A stretch of 64,000 nt of DNA from Sphingomonas insulae (GTDB lineage Bacteria > Pseudomonadota > Alphaproteobacteria > Sphingomonadales > Sphingomonadaceae), in NCBI RefSeq assembly GCF_010450875.1, contig NZ_CP048422.1, forward strand, positions 2,015,001 to 2,079,000. The letters are read 5' to 3'. Positions 47,087 through 56,060 of the stretch are shown here, piece by piece (within the stretch, counting starts at the first letter, position 1; each line of letters opens with the position of its first letter). A program made the translations under genes and the position numbers. The notes under the pieces were generated by a model that did not search any database, was not told where the DNA came from, and worked only from the letters and a program-made list of their open reading frames with translations.

Positions 47087-48744
47087 GCGATACTCCGTTT
47101 GCCGGGCCAGGATTCCAGTTCCGCCCCAGGAAAGGCGGCAAACGCCGCCTTGACCAGCGGCGTGTCGAGGATCGCCTGGCGCGTCGCCTCTTCCTCGGCC
47201 TTGGCCTGCTCGCGCAAGGTAGGCGCGCCGGGCGCATCCTCCAAGGCGATCTTCCACGCTTTCCCGGTCGCCGTCTTCAACGCATCGGCGACGTCGCGCA
47301 GCGTATCCGCCGACATCGGCCGCGATCCACTGAGGATCAGTTCGGGCGCCTCGTAGCGGACGACGCGGGCGCCGTTGCTCAGTTGCGCCGCGACCGCGTG
47401 ATGGCCCTTGTCTTCCAGCAACGTCACCAGCCCGGCGAAATCCGCGGGCGCACCCTGCCGCTCGACCGCGGCCGGCGCCGCCAGCGGGGCCGGTGCGGCG
47501 GCGGCGCCCTGCGGCTGCGGCGCCGTCAGCTCGCCGCTCGCGATCGCCTTCGCCAGTTCGCCCGGGTCGGGGAGGGTCGAGGCGTGGATCGCGCGCAGCA
47601 GCGCCATCTCCGCCGCCTCGATCGGCAACGCCGCCTTCGCGACCTCGTCATGCCCCTTCAGGAACAACTGCCACAGGCGATGCAGGGCAGGGAAGGACAG
47701 TTTGGCCGCCCATTCGGCGCGCGCGTTGCGTTCCTCGACCGGCTGTGCCGGGTCCTCCGCCGTGCCGACCTTGGCCAGCGTGATGCCGTGCACGGTTTCC
47801 AGCATCGCGCGCAGCACCGACTGCGGATCGACGCCATAGTCGTATTGCCGGCGCAGGCTGGCCAGCGCCGCCGCGGCATCGCCGGCCAGCACCAGCCCGA
47901 GCAGGTCGCGCACCGCGCCGCGATCGGACAGGCCCAGCATCTGCCGCACTGCCGCCGCGGTGACGCCGCCACCCTCCAGCCCGGCATGCGCGATGCCCTG
48001 GTCCAGGATCGACAGCCCGTCGCGCGCCGACCCTTCCGCGGCGCGCGCGATCAGCGTCAACGCCTCGGCCTCCGCCTCGACGCCCTCCTCGCGGCAGACG
48101 AACGCGAAGTGCGCCGCCAGCTGCTCTGCCGAGATGCGCCGCAGGTCGAAGCGCTGACACCGCGACAGCACGGTGATCGGCACCTTGTTCACCTCGGTCG
48201 TGGCGAACAGGAACTTCACGTGTGCGGGCGGTTCCTCCAGCGTCTTCAACAGCGCGTTGAAGGCGTTCTTGGACAGCATGTGGACCTCGTCCACGATGTA
48301 GATCTTGTAGCGTGCCGACACCGCGGCATAACGTGCCGCATCGATGATCTCGCGCACGTCGTCGACGCCGGTGTGGCTCGCGGCGTCCATCTCGATCACG
48401 TCGATGTGCCGCCCCTCCGCGATCGCGCGGCACGGCTCGCACACCCCGCATGGGTCGATCGTCGGGCCGCCGGTGCCATCGGGCCCGATGCAGTTGAGCG
48501 CCTTGGCGATCAGCCGCGCGGTCGACGTCTTGCCTACCCCACGCACGCCGGTCATCAGGAACGCATGCGCCAGCCGGTCGCGCCTGATCGCATTCCCCAG
48601 CGTGGTGACCATCGCATCCTGCCCGATCAGTTCGGAAAAGGTCTGCGGACGATATTTGCGCGCAAGCACGCGATAGGGGCTCGAGGCGGACGGCGCCTGA
48701 GCTGCGGGCTGCGGCGGTTCGCCCAGATCAAAGGAATCGGCCAT
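47083..48744 (-). CDS. dnaX: DNA polymerase III subunits gamma/tau
   Basis: 553 residues. Walker A GVRGVGKT at 66-73; zinc module Cys 85, 99, 102, 105 (DPCGVCEPC); Walker B with YIVDEVHML; arginine-finger SRCQRFDLRRI. The C-terminal third is tau-like with an Ala/Pro linker. It loads the sliding clamp. The start MADSFDLGEP is preferred; a longer in-frame stretch upstream runs opposite recJ and is not family-like. recJ diverges 119 bases away. Confidence 0.95.
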   Translation of the reverse strand: MADSFDLGEPPQPAAQAPSASSPYRVLARKYRPQTFSELIGQDAMVTTLGNAIRRDRLAHAFLMTGVRGVGKTSTARLIAKALNCIGPDGTGGPTIDPCGVCEPCRAIAEGRHIDVIEMDAASHTGVDDVREIIDAARYAAVSARYKIYIVDEVHMLSKNAFNALLKTLEEPPAHVKFLFATTEVNKVPITVLSRCQRFDLRRISAEQLAAHFAFVCREEGVEAEAEALTLIARAAEGSARDGLSILDQGIAHAGLEGGGVTAAAVRQMLGLSDRGAVRDLLGLVLAGDAAAALASLRRQYDYGVDPQSVLRAMLETVHGITLAKVGTAEDPAQPVEERNARAEWAAKLSFPALHRLWQLFLKGHDEVAKAALPIEAAEMALLRAIHASTLPDPGELAKAIASGELTAPQPQGAAAAPAPLAAPAAVERQGAPADFAGLVTLLEDKGHHAVAAQLSNGARVVRYEAPELILSGSRPMSADTLRDVADALKTATGKAWKIALEDAPGAPTLREQAKAEEEATRQAILDTPLVKAAFAAFPGAELESWPGKRSIA

Positions 48745-48863
48745 CCCCTTGCATATAGGCAGCCGACCCGCCGCTGTCGAAGGGCGGGTTTGCCCCCGCA
48801 TCGCGGCTGCCGTATGACGACGCTGCGCCAGCCCCGCGCGCGTTCCGGAACATTTCGCACCCC

Positions 48864-50618
48864 ATGACACCCGTACTCGGCGTAACGGATTCGATTCTCG
48901 GCCAACCATGGCGGTGGCGCAGCCTCGCCGCCGACGGTCGCGACGGCTTCGGCACCGAAGACCTCGTCACGCAGTTGCTGCTCGCCCGCGGTGCGCCGCG
49001 CGAGACGCTGGAGCAGCACCGCAATCCGTCGATCCGCGCGTTCATGCCGGACCCGTCGATCTTCCGCGACATGGAGCGCGCCGCCGAACGCCTCGCCGAT
49101 GCGGTGCAGGCGCAGGAGAATATCGCGGTGTTCGGCGATTACGACGTCGACGGCGCGACGTCCGCGGCGTTGCTGATCCTCGTCCTGCGCGATTTGGGGG
49201 TAGAGGCGCGCCCCTACATCCCCGATCGCCTGATCGAGGGCTATGGCCCGTCCGGCGCGGCGCTGGTGCGGCTGGCGGGCGAGGGCGCCTCGCTGATCGT
49301 GACCGTCGATTGCGGCGCGCAGGCGTTCGAGGCGCTGGCGACCGCCCATGCCCATCCCGTCGATGTCGTCGTGGTCGATCACCACAAATGTGCCGCTGCG
49401 CTGCCGCTGGCGCATGCGCTGGTCAATCCCAATCGCCTGGACGAGGGGGAGGGCGCGGCGCATGGCCACCTCGCCGCAGTCGGTGTCTGTTTCCTGCTTG
49501 CCGCCGCGCTGCTGCGCACGTTGGACGCGCGGGGGTTCTTCGCCACCCGGGCCAAGCCCAACCTGATCCATCACCTTGATATCGTCGCGCTCGGCACCGT
49601 CGCCGATGTGGCGCAGCTGCGCGGCCTCAATCGCGCATTCGTCGCGCAGGGGCTGAAGGTCATGGCGCAGGGGCGCAACATCGGCCTTGCCGCATTGGTG
49701 GCCGCATCGCGGCTGACCCGCGCTCCGACGTGCACCGATCTGGGCTTCGCACTCGGCCCGCGCATTAACGCCGGCGGCCGTGTCGGCCGCGCCGACCTCG
49801 GCGTCCGCCTGCTCACCACCGCGGACCCGGACGAGGCGCAGCAGATTGCCGGAGAACTCGACCGCCTCAACGAAGAGCGCCGCGGCATCGAGACGGAGGT
49901 GCAACTGGCCGCGGACACGATGACCTCCGCCGATCGGCGGGTCGTCGTGGTGGCGGGGCAGGGGTGGCACCCCGGCGTGATCGGCATCGTCGCCGGACGG
50001 CTGAAGGAAAAGCTCGGCCGCCCCGCCATCGTCATCGGAATCGGCGAGGACGGCATCGGCAAGGGTTCTGGTCGCTCGATCGCGGGCGTCGACCTTGGTG
50101 CCGCCGTGCTGGCCGCCAAGGAGCACGGGCTGCTCGTCGCCGGCGGCGGCCATGCCATGGCGGCGGGCCTCACCATCGATGCAGACCGGGTCGCCGCCTT
50201 CGCCGACTTCCTCGAGGAACGGCTTGCCGCCGGCGTCGATCGCGCGATGGGTGAACGGGCGTTGCTGGTCGATGCGGTGCTCGCGCCGGGAGGGGTGAAC
50301 CCTCTGCTGGTCGAATCGCTCGACGTCGGCGGACCATACGGCATGGGCTGGCCGGCACCGCGGATCGCAGCGGGACCGGTTCGGATCATCAAGGCCGATG
50401 TCGTCGGCAACGGCCACGTCCGCGCCGTCGTCGCGGGCGATGATGGCCGCAGTTTCAAGGCGGTGGCGTTCCGCGCCGCCGACACCACGCTCGGGCAGGC
50501 GCTGCTCGGCGCCGCACCGCATCGCCGCCTGTGGCTCGCCGGTCGGGTCAAGATCGACGATTGGGGCAGCCGCCCCGCCGCCGAAATGCATCTGGAGGAT
50601 GCGGCATGGGCAAATTGA
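48864..50618 (+). CDS. recJ: Single-stranded-DNA-specific exonuclease RecJ
   Basis: 584 residues. DHH-phosphoesterase motifs: GDYDVDG at 91-97, VDCGAQ, VVVVDHHKC and later NPNR; the DHHA1 half has LGPRINAGGRVGRADLG and GGGHAMAAGL. It degrades single-stranded DNA 5-prime to 3-prime in recombination and mismatch repair. It lies directly before tRNA-Glu, and is the last chromosomal gene before the island. Confidence 0.96.
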   Translation: MTPVLGVTDSILGQPWRWRSLAADGRDGFGTEDLVTQLLLARGAPRETLEQHRNPSIRAFMPDPSIFRDMERAAERLADAVQAQENIAVFGDYDVDGATSAALLILVLRDLGVEARPYIPDRLIEGYGPSGAALVRLAGEGASLIVTVDCGAQAFEALATAHAHPVDVVVVDHHKCAAALPLAHALVNPNRLDEGEGAAHGHLAAVGVCFLLAAALLRTLDARGFFATRAKPNLIHHLDIVALGTVADVAQLRGLNRAFVAQGLKVMAQGRNIGLAALVAASRLTRAPTCTDLGFALGPRINAGGRVGRADLGVRLLTTADPDEAQQIAGELDRLNEERRGIETEVQLAADTMTSADRRVVVVAGQGWHPGVIGIVAGRLKEKLGRPAIVIGIGEDGIGKGSGRSIAGVDLGAAVLAAKEHGLLVAGGGHAMAAGLTIDADRVAAFADFLEERLAAGVDRAMGERALLVDAVLAPGGVNPLLVESLDVGGPYGMGWPAPRIAAGPVRIIKADVVGNGHVRAVVAGDDGRSFKAVAFRAADTTLGQALLGAAPHRRLWLAGRVKIDDWGSRPAAEMHLEDAAWAN

Positions 50619-50668
50619 TGAACAGCCCCTTGACCGATCGCCGACCCTCTTCTAGCAGCACCCCCGCT

Positions 50669-50743
50669 GGCCCCTTCGTCTAGCGGTTAGGACGCGGCCC
50701 TTTCACGGCTGAAGCACGGGTTCGATTCCCGTAGGGGTCACCA
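50669..50743 (+). tRNA. tRNA-Glu (TTC)
   Basis: Acceptor stem GGCCCCT/AGGGGTC, anticodon stem CGGCC/GGCTG with loop CTTTCAC giving anticodon TTC, T-arm GGTTCGATTCC, encoded CCA. Its 3-prime half is the probable attachment site for the adjacent integrase. Confidence 0.97.
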
Positions 50744-50826
50744 GCACCGCTGTTAGCGGCAGAAATCCAGGATTTACGGTGTCTTCACCGCCCGCTGGTA
50801 CAGCGAGCAGGTACAGCGAGACACGA

Positions 50827-52646
50827 ATGGTGCAGATGGCCACCCCTGGAAACATCCAAGCGGCATATACTACCTCCGGCGCCAGATACCCGAACGGCTG
50901 CGGCCCGAGATGGGCGGCAGTCCGGTCTTCAAGGAATCGCTCGGCACGAGGGATCCCGCCGAGGCGGCACGCCTCTTCGTCGCGGCCAACGCGCGACTGC
51001 AGGTCATGATGGACGAGGCCGAGAAGCGGATCCTCGCCGCGCGCTCCCTCGACGAGATCTCCGCCGAGCGTGCGGGCGACATCGTGAGCCGGTATCTCGC
51101 GACATACCGCCCCGACAACCTCTTCCACCCGTTCTACTCGCTCGCGCGCACGTTCTATGCGGAGGAGACCTGCGTGCGGCTGCACGGGTTCGTCGCGGAG
51201 CGCTCGACGCCGATGCCCATGGAGGACACCGACAACCTCTCCTTCAAGCGCGGCAGGCTGCTCGTCGGCGACCAGTGGCTCGACTTCGTCCGCGATCGGC
51301 CACGGTCGGTCTGGATCAAGGCATGCGACGAGATCCTTGTTCCGCTGTTCAGATTCGCCACACCGCCGGTCAAGCGGATACCCGAGAACGAGTTCGCGCT
51401 GATGGACGCCTGGAACGTCCGGGTCGAAGAGGACAGCCGGCGCTTCCACGACGCCGTGAACAATCCGCCTCGCGCCAGGTCCCGCTCGCGGCTCGACTCC
51501 GGCCTTCGGTTCGGCGAACTGCTCGATCGCTGGGCGGAGGCCCGTACGCCGCGCCCACAGACGATCCACGACACGAAGGTCGCAATCGCGGATCTCGTGG
51601 CGTTCTACGGCGACATCGCCGTCTCGTCGTTCACCAAGGACATGCTGCTCGACTACCGCGACGCCGCTCGTGGGCTGCCGCTCGGCATGCCTAGGGCGGA
51701 CCGCGAGCTCCCGTTCCCGGCCCGCGTGGAGAAGTACGCAGGGACGAAGCTGAATCGGGTTGGCGCCACGACCGTCAAGAAGCGCATCGGCGCCGTCCAG
51801 GCGCTTCTCGGATTCGCGAGCCAGGAAGGCTGGCTGGAGCACAACGTCGGACGCGGGGTGACCGTGGAGGGCGCTGGTCGGCCGAAGATCCGGCGGCGCA
51901 GCTTCAGGAGCGAGGAGCTGACGACGCTGTTCGGCAGCGAGCTCTTCCTTCATCCCACCCGGCTGCTCGACCGCCGTACCAAGGTGAGCGATCTCACCCT
52001 CTACTGGCTCTTCCTGTTCGGCGTGACCTCCGGCGCTCGGATCGAGGAGATCGGCCAGGCCCATCTCGCCGACGTCGTGCGACGTGACGGCGTTCTTCAT
52101 ATCGACATCGACGACTATGTGACCGACACGGAGGACGGCGCTGGCGAACTGGAAAAGTCAGTCAAGAACGACGGGTCCCGACGGGTCGTGCCGATCCACG
52201 ATCGCCTTCTCGACATCGGGTTCGAGCGCTATGTCGATGCGCTGAGGAGGGCGGATCAGCGCCAGCTCTTTCCAGACCTGACGTCGAACATGTTCAGCAA
52301 GCTCACACAGGAGGCCAGCCGTCGGGCCGGCCGCTATATCGACAGGGTCGTCGCCGACGACCCGCGCCTCGTGTTCCACTCGTTCCGCCACACCTTCAAG
52401 GACCAGGGGCGAGAAGCGGAGATCCAGGAACGGATCCTCGACCAACTGTGCGGTCATGCGCCGACCAGCGTCGGCGGGAAGTACGGCAGCGGTGTCGGTC
52501 TGCCGTCGCTGAAGCGGAACCTCGACAGGATCGTCTTCGCAGCTATCGACTGGGACGCCATCACGGCGGCGGCGGCAAACGTGAAGTGGGTCGACCTGGT
52601 TCAAAAGCTCGTCGCGCGAGCTAAGATTACTAGCCCTAGCGACTGA
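50827..52646 (+). CDS. Tyrosine recombinase/integrase 1, with N-terminal frameshift
   Basis: Catalytic domain (residues about 350-550) has the full set: Arg in TSGARIEEIGQ, HSFRHTF (H-x2-R), CGHAPT, and Tyr in GKYGSG. The conserved beginning MVQMATPWKHPSGIYYLRRQ (DUF6538-like) starts at 50827 but moves frame at the C4 run 50843-50846; one more C would join it to the frame running from about 50847 to 52646. If the shift is real, translation must start at the internal ATG 50910, losing about 28 residues. It is beside tRNA-Glu, as expected for the integrase of the island. Confidence 0.88.
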
Positions 52647-52686
52647 TCGTGGTTCCTATCCATTTCTGGATGAGTCCATTCGTAGG

Positions 52687-52775
52687 TGCGAACTTTGACG
52701 GTTTTCTGCGGCCCTCCCCTTTTTTGCAAACAGCGCCGATGATACCAAAGCCGCAGAAAAGCGTCAGAGTTCGCA
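52687..52775. repeat. 26-bp inverted repeat between two convergent integrases
   Basis: Arms 52687-52712 and 52750-52775 match at 24 of 26 positions when inverted, with a 37-base spacer containing a TTTTTT run. The outer word AGTTCGCA is repeated again at 52777-52785. Possible roles: recombination site arms, a transcription barrier, or a regulatory hairpin. Both integrases end toward it. Confidence 0.75.
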
Positions 52776-52847
52776 GAAGTTCGCACTTTGCCGGGCGTCG
52801 GCCGAAGAGGCGGACCAATGCCTCCTCCTCATGCCGAGCCGGCATGG

Positions 52848-52876
52848 AAAAGGGCCGGGGCCTCGCGGCCCCGACC
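52848..52876 (-). terminator. Intrinsic terminator for integrase 2
   Basis: On the minus strand GGGGCC-GCGA-GGCCCC, extended by outer pairs, is followed by GGCCC and TTTT. It lies about 35 bases after the integrase 2 stop. Confidence 0.65.
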
Positions 52877-52907
52877 CCCGACTGTCACCCGCCGCGATCG
52901 GCTCGGG

Positions 52908-54026
52908 CTAGGCCGCCTTGGCCAGGCTGACCAGACGCAGGCGCAGACGCGGCGCAGCCCGCCTGACCGCCTGGCGCATCATCGGCGGCTCCGCATTCAT
53001 CGCCGCGGCGTGCTCGACCAGCCTCGCCATGGCATGACCCGCCTCCTTGCGCTTGATGAGATAGGCGATCGCCTGCTGGTACGTCCGATGACCGATGATC
53101 GCCATGATGCCCTGGACCGTGCATCCGGCATCCTCGAGCATCGCGGCGGTCGCGTAGCGGCCGCCGTGGGGCGTGCGATGCGGAAAGTTCGGGATGCTCG
53201 CGATCAGCTTCGTCAGCCGCCGATTGTAGCTCTTCCTGCCGACGGGATTGCCGACGTGGTTCCGGACGATCGCTCCCGAGACGGGGCCCTGCGCGCGGAG
53301 GTAGTCGAGTTCGGCCCTCAGCATCGGATGCAGCGGGATGTCGAGGAGCTCCCTCGTCTTCCCCTGCCTGACGCGGATGCTGTCGCCGAGCACCTGCGAC
53401 CACTGCGTGCGCTCGATATCGCCGGCACGCTGACCGGTGCAGAGCCCCAGGATCAGCAGCGTGCGGATCGCCCCCTTCGCATGCTTGAGAAGAAGGACGA
53501 TCTCGTCGTCAGACCACGGCACGTGCCCGTCGGACACGATCTTGACCCTGTCGAGTTCCCGCGCCCTGTTCACGCCCTTCTCGACATAGCCGCGCTTGCT
53601 GGCGAAATTGTACAGACGGCTGATGAAGGCCCTCAAGCCATTCGAGCTGCCGATCGGGACGGTATTTCGGACCTCGGCGATCATCTCGGAGGTGGTGGCG
53701 GTCATGTCGCAGTCGCCCAGCAACGGCTCCACCTTCCGCGCCAACCCGCGATACCCTTCCTGGGTCTTGTGCGCCAGCGCGCGGAACTCGACGTCGGCGA
53801 AGAACTTCTCCAGCACGAACGAGAAGCTACCGTGTGCGTTCTCGACCCGCACGCGCTCGGGCGGGATGATCTGCGTCAGCAGTCGCTGATACTTCTCTAG
53901 GAACTCGGGCTCGCCGGGCTGCCCCGGCAGCGAGGTCTGGAAGTCGCGATAGCGGAAGCGCCAGTAGGTGCCGCGCGCGATGTAGGTGTACTTGGGCTTA
54001 TCAACCTTGCCGTGCTGCTTGTTCAT
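52908..54026 (-). CDS. Tyrosine recombinase/integrase 2
   Basis: 372 residues. N-terminal arm and SAM-like core-binding domain (FADVEFRALAHKTQEGYRGLARKVEPLL) precede the catalytic domain with Arg in LCTGQRAGDIERTQW, HGGRYATAAM (H-x2-R), GHRTYQQAIAYLI (His and Tyr). It is a phage-type integrase distinct from integrase 1. The start MNKQHGK lies inside the end of the HTH gene (26-bp overlap), so the two are co-translated. Two integrases suggest nested or composite elements. Confidence 0.9.
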   Translation of the reverse strand: MNKQHGKVDKPKYTYIARGTYWRFRYRDFQTSLPGQPGEPEFLEKYQRLLTQIIPPERVRVENAHGSFSFVLEKFFADVEFRALAHKTQEGYRGLARKVEPLLGDCDMTATTSEMIAEVRNTVPIGSSNGLRAFISRLYNFASKRGYVEKGVNRARELDRVKIVSDGHVPWSDDEIVLLLKHAKGAIRTLLILGLCTGQRAGDIERTQWSQVLGDSIRVRQGKTRELLDIPLHPMLRAELDYLRAQGPVSGAIVRNHVGNPVGRKSYNRRLTKLIASIPNFPHRTPHGGRYATAAMLEDAGCTVQGIMAIIGHRTYQQAIAYLIKRKEAGHAMARLVEHAAAMNAEPPMMRQAVRRAAPRLRLRLVSLAKAA

Positions 54027-54321
54027 GCTTCTTGAGCCTTGCGTAGAACCGCTGCTGCATCGCCCGCGCACTCGAGGCCGGGTCCGTAGACCGCGACGGC
54101 GTTCCGGCCATCGCGTCCGCGAAGCGGTCGAGGTCCTGCCGGTCCCAGAGCACGCGCCGTCCGATCCGCCGCGGCGCGATGCCGAGCGAACGGAAGGTCT
54201 TGTCGCACACGCCGAAATAGGCGCAGGCGAGCCGCAGCGGCATCAGTCTCGGCCAGTCGGGAAGCCGCGCTCGCGCGCCAGTCGTCCCGCTGACCATATC
54301 GTCGTCATCGTCATGCTGCAT
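54001..54321 (-). CDS. AlpA/excisionase-like helix-turn-helix protein
   Basis: 106 residues. The core MPLRLACAYFGVCDKTFRSLGIAPRRIGRRVLWDRQDLDRFADAM is a MerR/AlpA-type winged helix as in excisionases and prophage regulators. An Asp-rich N-terminus (MQHDDDDDM) is odd. AGGAG lies 10 bases before the ATG at 54321. It overlaps the start of integrase 2, so it probably sets the direction of that recombinase. Confidence 0.82.
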   Translation of the reverse strand: MQHDDDDDMVSGTTGARARLPDWPRLMPLRLACAYFGVCDKTFRSLGIAPRRIGRRVLWDRQDLDRFADAMAGTPSRSTDPASSARAMQQRFYARLKKHEQAARQG

Positions 54322-54713
54322 CGATCGCCGCTCCTGACCGGAAGGCGGCCGAACTCGCCCGTAGAGACCATCCGGCCTCCACAGTCCTCCGAAGACCGCA
54401 CGGGAGTCGGCCATGAACCGAACACAACGTGAACGGTTCCCGTCCTATCCTGAAAACGGGCTTCGCAGTGCGACGTGACGGGTGTTGACGTCCGGGGGTG
54501 CGGCGTGCGATTCGGAACTTAGCCGCTTCAGCCGGATGTCGTCTCTGGGGTAATCCTCAGGTCGGCTTCATGACCTTCTCCTTCACGGTGGTGGGGTCCG
54601 GCAAGAGTGGTCCGCGGGGCCTGCCGCTCCTACGGCGGCCCCGCACCTCCTCCCGGACGAAAATCGCCATCAGCGCATCGCGCCTCCGGCCGGCGAACCT
54701 GAGCTGACGACCA
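54322..54713. other. Intergenic region between HTH gene and the 54714 gene
   Basis: No convincing gene. It holds a GC-rich hairpin GCGGGGCC/GGCCCCGC (54617-54647) with an inner GCCG/CGGC stem, and the promoter region of the HTH-integrase unit near 54322-54480. The hairpin lacks a T-tract on either strand. Confidence 0.45.
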
Positions 54714-55205
54714 TCATGCCGCTTCGCGCTTCGCGGTCCTGGGACCGCGGAACCCTACGATCTCGCCCTCGACCGTCGCACGATCGATATCGCCGATGAC
54801 CCATCTGGCGTTCTCGCCATCGTGCCTCAACTCGCCGCGATCGGCGAGCTTGCGAAGAAGCGGCGATACGCTCGTACGGGGGATCGTCACGCCCCATCGG
54901 GCATGCACGGCGTCGATCATCTCGCGCACTCCCATCGGCTTCCCGGCCTCGGCGAGCACCGTCGTCAGCATCGTCCGGTGCGTCGGGCGAGCCTTCACGA
55001 CCGTCGCGCCTGCCGACCCCTGCTGCGGAGCGCCTCGCGGTGTCAGGCCTAGCGCCTCCTCCACGACCTGAATGGCGCCCAAGATGCTTGCGAGCGCCCG
55101 CGTCTCGCGGGCGACCCGCTCCTCCGCCTCGTCACGTCGACGATAGAGATCGTCGAGATCGAGGGTGACCAGCCGGGTCGACGGGGATGCAGGTGATTCG
55201 CTCAT
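54714..55205 (-). CDS. Winged-helix-like island regulator A
   Basis: 163 residues: an N-terminal coiled-coil-like region (DLDDLYRRRDEAEERVARETRALASILGAI), a basic linker, and a C-terminal domain MGVREMIDAVHARWGVTIPRTSVSPLLRKLADRGEL that looks like a winged helix. The same segment occurs in the divergent gene at 55300. No catalytic residues are seen, so a DNA-binding regulator is the best inference. There are 94 bases between the two start codons, probably holding a shared operator. Confidence 0.7.
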   Translation of the reverse strand: MSESPASPSTRLVTLDLDDLYRRRDEAEERVARETRALASILGAIQVVEEALGLTPRGAPQQGSAGATVVKARPTHRTMLTTVLAEAGKPMGVREMIDAVHARWGVTIPRTSVSPLLRKLADRGELRHDGENARWVIGDIDRATVEGEIVGFRGPRTAKREAA

Positions 55206-55299
55206 GCGCCGACCATGACGATCGCAGGCTCATGAGTCAATTATCCTCTGTAGAGTCTTCGATGCACGTCACTACCCGACCTTGAAAAGGAAGATATAC

Positions 55300-55926
55300 A
55301 TGACCATGCACGAGAGGGAGCGATCCTCGCGGATCGTGGCCGAGGCGACGCGCATCATCGACTTGTCGGCGCAGATCGACGCGGCCCTCGATCAGGCCGA
55401 GCGCCTCGACCGCGAGCGCATCGCGGCGGCGGTCGAGCTCGCGGGCCTTGCCGGAGTGGACCTCGGCGCACAGCAGCGCCGCCTCGCCAGCCCGGCGATC
55501 GAACATGCGCTGAACATCGTCCGGAGCGCAGGCGACGAAGGGATCCCCGCCGGGCAGCTCGCCGAACGGGTCGGGAAGGCGACGGGCCGACGGGTAACCG
55601 AGAAGGGCCTCCGGGACGATCTGCGGCCGTTCCACGTGATGGGGGACATCCGCCTGAACGGCAATCTCTACAGACCGGGCAACGGTCGAGCCAACCGGCA
55701 GCGGACGAAGAAGCAGCTGGGGCTACCGACGGACACCGTGATGGTGCTGGAGGTCCTCCGGGCGTCGCCCGAACCCATGGGCATCAGGGCGATGATGGAC
55801 GCAGTCAAGGAGCGGTTCGGCGAGACTATCCCGCGGACGAGCATCTCGCCCCTGCTCAGGAAGCTCGATGACAGGGGCGGAATTGTCGTCCACCTAGGTG
55901 ACAAGTGGGCCGCAGTGAAGGCTTGA
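55300..55926 (+). CDS. Winged-helix-like island regulator B (paralogue of A)
   Basis: 208 residues from ATG 55300, with AAGGAAG 6 bases upstream. N-terminal helical segment; a middle HTH-like part (GIPAGQLAERVGKATGRRVTEKGLRDDLRPF, then GDIRLNGNLYRPG); and a C-terminal MGIRAMMDAVKERFGETIPRTSISPLLRKLDDRGGI that is clearly related to regulator A. The two may be partners or antagonists. Exact function unknown. Confidence 0.72.
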   Translation: MTMHERERSSRIVAEATRIIDLSAQIDAALDQAERLDRERIAAAVELAGLAGVDLGAQQRRLASPAIEHALNIVRSAGDEGIPAGQLAERVGKATGRRVTEKGLRDDLRPFHVMGDIRLNGNLYRPGNGRANRQRTKKQLGLPTDTVMVLEVLRASPEPMGIRAMMDAVKERFGETIPRTSISPLLRKLDDRGGIVVHLGDKWAAVKA

Positions 55927-56060
55927 CGGAGTCCTACTGAAGTTTTTCCTTCATTCAGTGAGTCCAAATCGTTCCCGCTACGTTCTGCAATTTCTGGATG
56001 ACATATCCCATCCTGAAATGACAGCGCCCGAATTCCGGCGCTGCGGACGGAGCTTTGCAC

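Noticed and set aside
48627..50591. 654-codon minus-strand frame opposite recJ
   Set aside because: Antisense to RecJ with intact DHH motifs; no independent support.
54498..54707. 69-codon plus-strand frame in the island intergenic region
   Set aside because: Random-looking basic translation; includes the GC hairpin; no RBS.
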